A stretch of 64,000 bases of DNA from positions 1 through 64,000 of the forward strand of contig NZ_JACOGA010000005.1 in assembly GCF_014284175.1 (NCBI RefSeq), read 5' to 3'. A model generated the notes under the pieces. It was not told the DNA's origin. It made no database searches and saw only the letters and a program-made list of their open reading frames with translations. Position numbers and translations under genes: made by a program. How positions within the stretch are numbered: the stretch's first letter is position 1; each line of letters begins with the position of its first letter. Below are positions 61,409 through 64,000 of this stretch, one piece after another. This stretch comes from Affinundibacterium flavidum. GTDB lineage: Bacteria > Pseudomonadota > Gammaproteobacteria > Burkholderiales > Burkholderiaceae_D.

Positions 61409-64000
61409 TTACGCTTCGTCTGTATTCACATCAGTTGCAACAACTTCTGCTGCTGGTGTGAAGATTTCTTTTTCCGCTTGCAACAAGGCTGCACGTTCGT
61501 CCGCTTCCCAAGACTCTTTCATCTTGCGTGCACGGTGATAGGCCAAACCTGTACCAGCTGGAATCAAACGACCAACAATGACGTTTTCTTTCAAGCCGCG
61601 CAGAGTATCTTTCTTGCCCATGATCGCTGCTTCTGTGAGAACACGTGTGGTCTCTTGGAAGGAAGCGGCAGAGATGAAAGAATCTGTCGACAAGGATGCT
61701 TTAGTAATACCCAACAAAATATTTTCATACGTTGCAGGGATACCGCCAGCAGCAACAACGCGATCGTTCTCGCCCAACAAATCAGAACGTTCAACTTGTT
61801 CGCCCATGATGTAGTTAGCATCGCCTGGATTCACAACAACAACGCGACGCAACATTTGACGTACGATCACTTCAATGTGCTTGTCATTGATCTTAACGCC
61901 CTGTAAGCGATAAACGTCTTGAACTTCATCAACGATGTAACGTGCCAAAGCTTCGATACCCAACAAACGCAAGATGTCTTGTGGATCAGCTGGGCCGTCA
62001 ACAATCATTTCACCTTTATTCACAACCTGACCGTCATGCACCAAGACTTGTTTGTCTTTGGTGATCAAGAACTCATGCTTCTCGCCGTCCATGTCAGTGA
62101 TTTCGAGACGTTGCTTACCTTTGGTTTCTTTACCAAACGCCACCGTACCAGTCACTTCAGCCAACATACCAGCATCTTTTGGTGAACGAGCTTCGAACAA
62201 CTCAGCAACACGTGGGAGACCACCGGTAATATCACGCGTTTTTTGTGATTCAGTTGGGATACGCGCCAACACTTCACCAACGTGAACTTGTTGACCGTCT
62301 TTCACTGTAATCAAAGCGCCGACTTGGAAACCGATCGTTACCGCGTGCTCAGTGCCAGAAATTTTCACTTCTTCACCAGCTTCGTTCAACAATTTAACTT
62401 GTGGACGCAAGCTCTTACCAGCCGCAGAACCACGACGTTTCGCATCGATAACGACCAGAGTGGACAAGCCTGTTACATCATCAACCTGCTTAGCAACAGT
62501 CACGCCTTCTTCGACGTTTTCAAACTTCACCTGACCGGTGTATTCGGTAATGATAGGACGTGTCAATGGATCCCAAGTCGCTAAATCCGTACCGGCTTTG
62601 ATCGTCATACCATCTTTAACGATCAAGGTTGCACCGTAAGGGACTTTATGACGTTCACGTTCACGGCCATGATCATCCGTGATCAAGACTTCACCAGAAC
62701 GGGAAATCACAATTTGATCGCCTTTACCATTCGTCACGTAACGCATGGTTGCTGTGAAACGGATCGTACCGTTGGATTTTGCTTCAACAGAAGACGCAAT
62801 CGCTGCACGAGAAGCCGCACCACCGATGTGGAACGTACGCATCGTCAACTGAGTACCTGGTTCACCAATGGACTGCGCAGCGATAACACCGACTGCTTCA
62901 CCAGCATTGACCATCTGACCGCGTCCTAAGTCACGGCCGTAACACATCGCGCACAAACCGTAGCGTGTGTCACATGTCAATGGCGTACGAACTTTGACTT
63001 CATCGATACCCAGTGCTTCGATTTCTTCAACCATGAATTCATCGAGCAAAGTACCCGCTGGCAACAAAGTTTCTTGTGTTTCTGGATTAACGATATCGTT
63101 CGCTGCAACACGACCCAAGATCAAATCACGCAAAGGCACGTTAACTTCACCGCCTTCAACAATCGCTTTCATGGACGCGCCGTTCGCTGTGCCGCAATCG
63201 TCTTCGATCACAACCAGATCTTGCGTAACGTCCACCAGACGACGTGTCAGGTAACCGGAGTTCGCTGTCTTCAACGCCGTATCTGCCAGACCTTTACGTG
63301 CACCGTGAGTGGAAATAAAGTACTGAAGAACGTTCAGACCTTCGCGGAAGTTCGCGGTAATCGGTGTTTCGATAATCGAGCCGTCTGGTTTCGCCATCAG
63401 ACCGCGCATACCAGCTAACTGACGAATCTGGGCTGCAGAACCACGCGCACCGGAATCGGCCATCATGTAAATTGCATTGAAAGATTCTTGCGTACCGACT
63501 GTGCCGTCACGACGTGTAACTGGTTCAACTTTGAGTTGTTCCATCATCGCCTTACCGACTTCATCACCGGTCTTACCCCAAATATCAACAACCTTGTTGT
63601 AACGTTCGCCAGCAGTCACCAAACCGGACGCGTATTGCTGCTCGATTTGTTTAACTTCATGCTCAGCCGCTGCCAACAAGGTGACTTTTTGTGGTGGTAC
63701 CAACATATCGTCGATACAGATAGAAATACCAGCACGCGTCGCCAAACGGAAACCAGACTGCATCAATTGATCAGCAAATACCACCGTTGCGCGCAAGCCG
63801 CACTTACGGAAGGAAGTATCGATCAACTTAGAAATTTCTTTCTTTTTCAAAGGACGATTCAAGACGGAGAATGGCAAGCCTTTAGGCAAGATCTCAGACA
63901 AGATCGCACGACCGACTGTGGTTTCGTAACGTTTGATTGTCTTAACGAATTCACCAGTCGCTTTATCTTTTGGATACTCGGTAATACGTACCGTAATACG
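61409..64000 (-). CDS. rpoC: RNA polymerase beta' subunit, 3' part
   Basis: C-terminal ~863 residues of RpoC; the gene continues past the right edge of the window. Recognisable parts: bridge-helix/trigger-loop region ([40 protein letters not shown]), the second zinc cluster (DCGT... [20 protein letters not shown]), [20 protein letters not shown], and the C-terminal [20 protein letters not shown], then [10 protein letters not shown]. An apparent TTG start at 63901 is internal: the frame stays open to 64000 ([19 protein letters not shown]). Confidence 0.98.
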   Translation of the reverse strand, partial: RITVRITEYPKDKATGEFVKTIKRYETTVGRAILSEILPKGLPFSVLNRPLKKKEISKLIDTSFRKCGLRATVVFADQLMQSGFRLATRAGISICIDDMLVPPQKVTLLAAAEHEVKQIEQQYASGLVTAGERYNKVVDIWGKTGDEVGKAMMEQLKVEPVTRRDGTVGTQESFNAIYMMADSGARGSAAQIRQLAGMRGLMAKPDGSIIETPITANFREGLNVLQYFISTHGARKGLADTALKTANSGYLTRRLVDVTQDLVVIEDDCGTANGASMKAIVEGGEVNVPLRDLILGRVAANDIVNPETQETLLPAGTLLDEFMVEEIEALGIDEVKVRTPLTCDTRYGLCAMCYGRDLGRGQMVNAGEAVGVIAAQSIGEPGTQLTMRTFHIGGAASRAAIASSVEAKSNGTIRFTATMRYVTNGKGDQIVISRSGEVLITDDHGRERERHKVPYGATLIVKDGMTIKAGTDLATWDPLTRPIITEYTGQVKFENVEEGVTVAKQVDDVTGLSTLVVIDAKRRGSAAGKSLRPQVKLLNEAGEEVKISGTEHAVTIGFQVGALITVKDGQQVHVGEVLARIPTESQKTRDITGGLPRVAELFEARSPKDAGMLAEVTGTVAFGKETKGKQRLEITDMDGEKHEFLITKDKQVLVHDGQVVNKGEMIVDGPADPQDILRLLGIEALARYIVDEVQDVYRLQGVKINDKHIEVIVRQMLRRVVVVNPGDANYIMGEQVERSDLLGENDRVVAAGGIPATYENILLGITKASLSTDSFISAASFQETTRVLTEAAIMGKKDTLRGLKENVIVGRLIPAGTGLAYHRARKMKESWEADERAALLQAEKEIFTPAAEVVATDVNTDEA

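Noticed and set aside
61373-61906. 177-aa frame on the + strand over the end of rpoC, Cys/Phe-rich
   Set aside because: Lies wholly in conserved rpoC and is caused by its codon bias; the Cys-rich look is an antisense artefact.

Overview
The window looks like a chromosomal segment of a betaproteobacterium of the Oxalobacteraceae/Burkholderiales type. Undibacterium is my best guess, from moderate GC, the gene content (a family 2A encapsulin operon, a CcmCDEFGHI block, rpoC followed by birA-coaX-SPOR) and many REP-like intergenic palindromes. Taxonomy is inferred from gene content only; no rRNA or tRNA gene is visible.

Layout: 0.2-3.2 kb, a TonB-dependent receptor (-). 3.7-9.4 kb, a ccmCDEFGHI cytochrome c maturation operon (+) that lacks ccmA and ccmB. 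9.4-12 kb, a serine hydrolase (-) and a chemoreceptor (+). 12.1-12.7 kb, a large palindromic repeat element. 12.8-17.5 kb, a sulfur-storage encapsulin operon (-): rhodanese, serine acetyltransferase, XRE regulator, family 2A shell protein, cysteine desulfurase cargo. 17.7-23.7 kb, tonB-exbB-exbD (-) divergent from a second, paralogous TonB-dependent receptor (+); the same 18-bp dyad lies upstream of both. 24-29 kb, housekeeping and hypothetical genes (dienelactone hydrolase, PssA, VOC protein, PduO-type adenosyltransferase). 29-36.8 kb, an NtrY/NtrX-like two-component pair downstream of a MacAB-like exporter that carries a sigma-54 promoter. 36.9-39.7 kb, an AlgI/AlgX-like polysaccharide O-acetylation pair. 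39.7-41.5 kb, an Lrp regulator divergent from lysA.

The 41.5-52.5 kb part is AT-rich and accessory. It holds two unrecognised genes (one with an N-terminal HTH), a decayed GSU2403-type nucleotidyltransferase, a secreted protein of unknown function, and a peptide export locus. That locus has a HlyD-type adaptor, a C39-peptidase ABC exporter, a VKOR-thioredoxin fusion carrying a degenerate C39-like domain, and a 53-aa double-glycine-leader precursor with a six-cysteine core at 52142-52303. I infer that the precursor is cleaved and exported by the ABC/HlyD pair and disulfide-bonded with help from the VKOR protein; this is the most interesting system here.

From 52.6 kb to the end the genes are mainly core: a PhyH-type dioxygenase, a DUF882 protein, a DUF885 protein, hutF-hutG, a SPOR protein, coaX, birA, and the 3' part of rpoC, which runs off the right edge.
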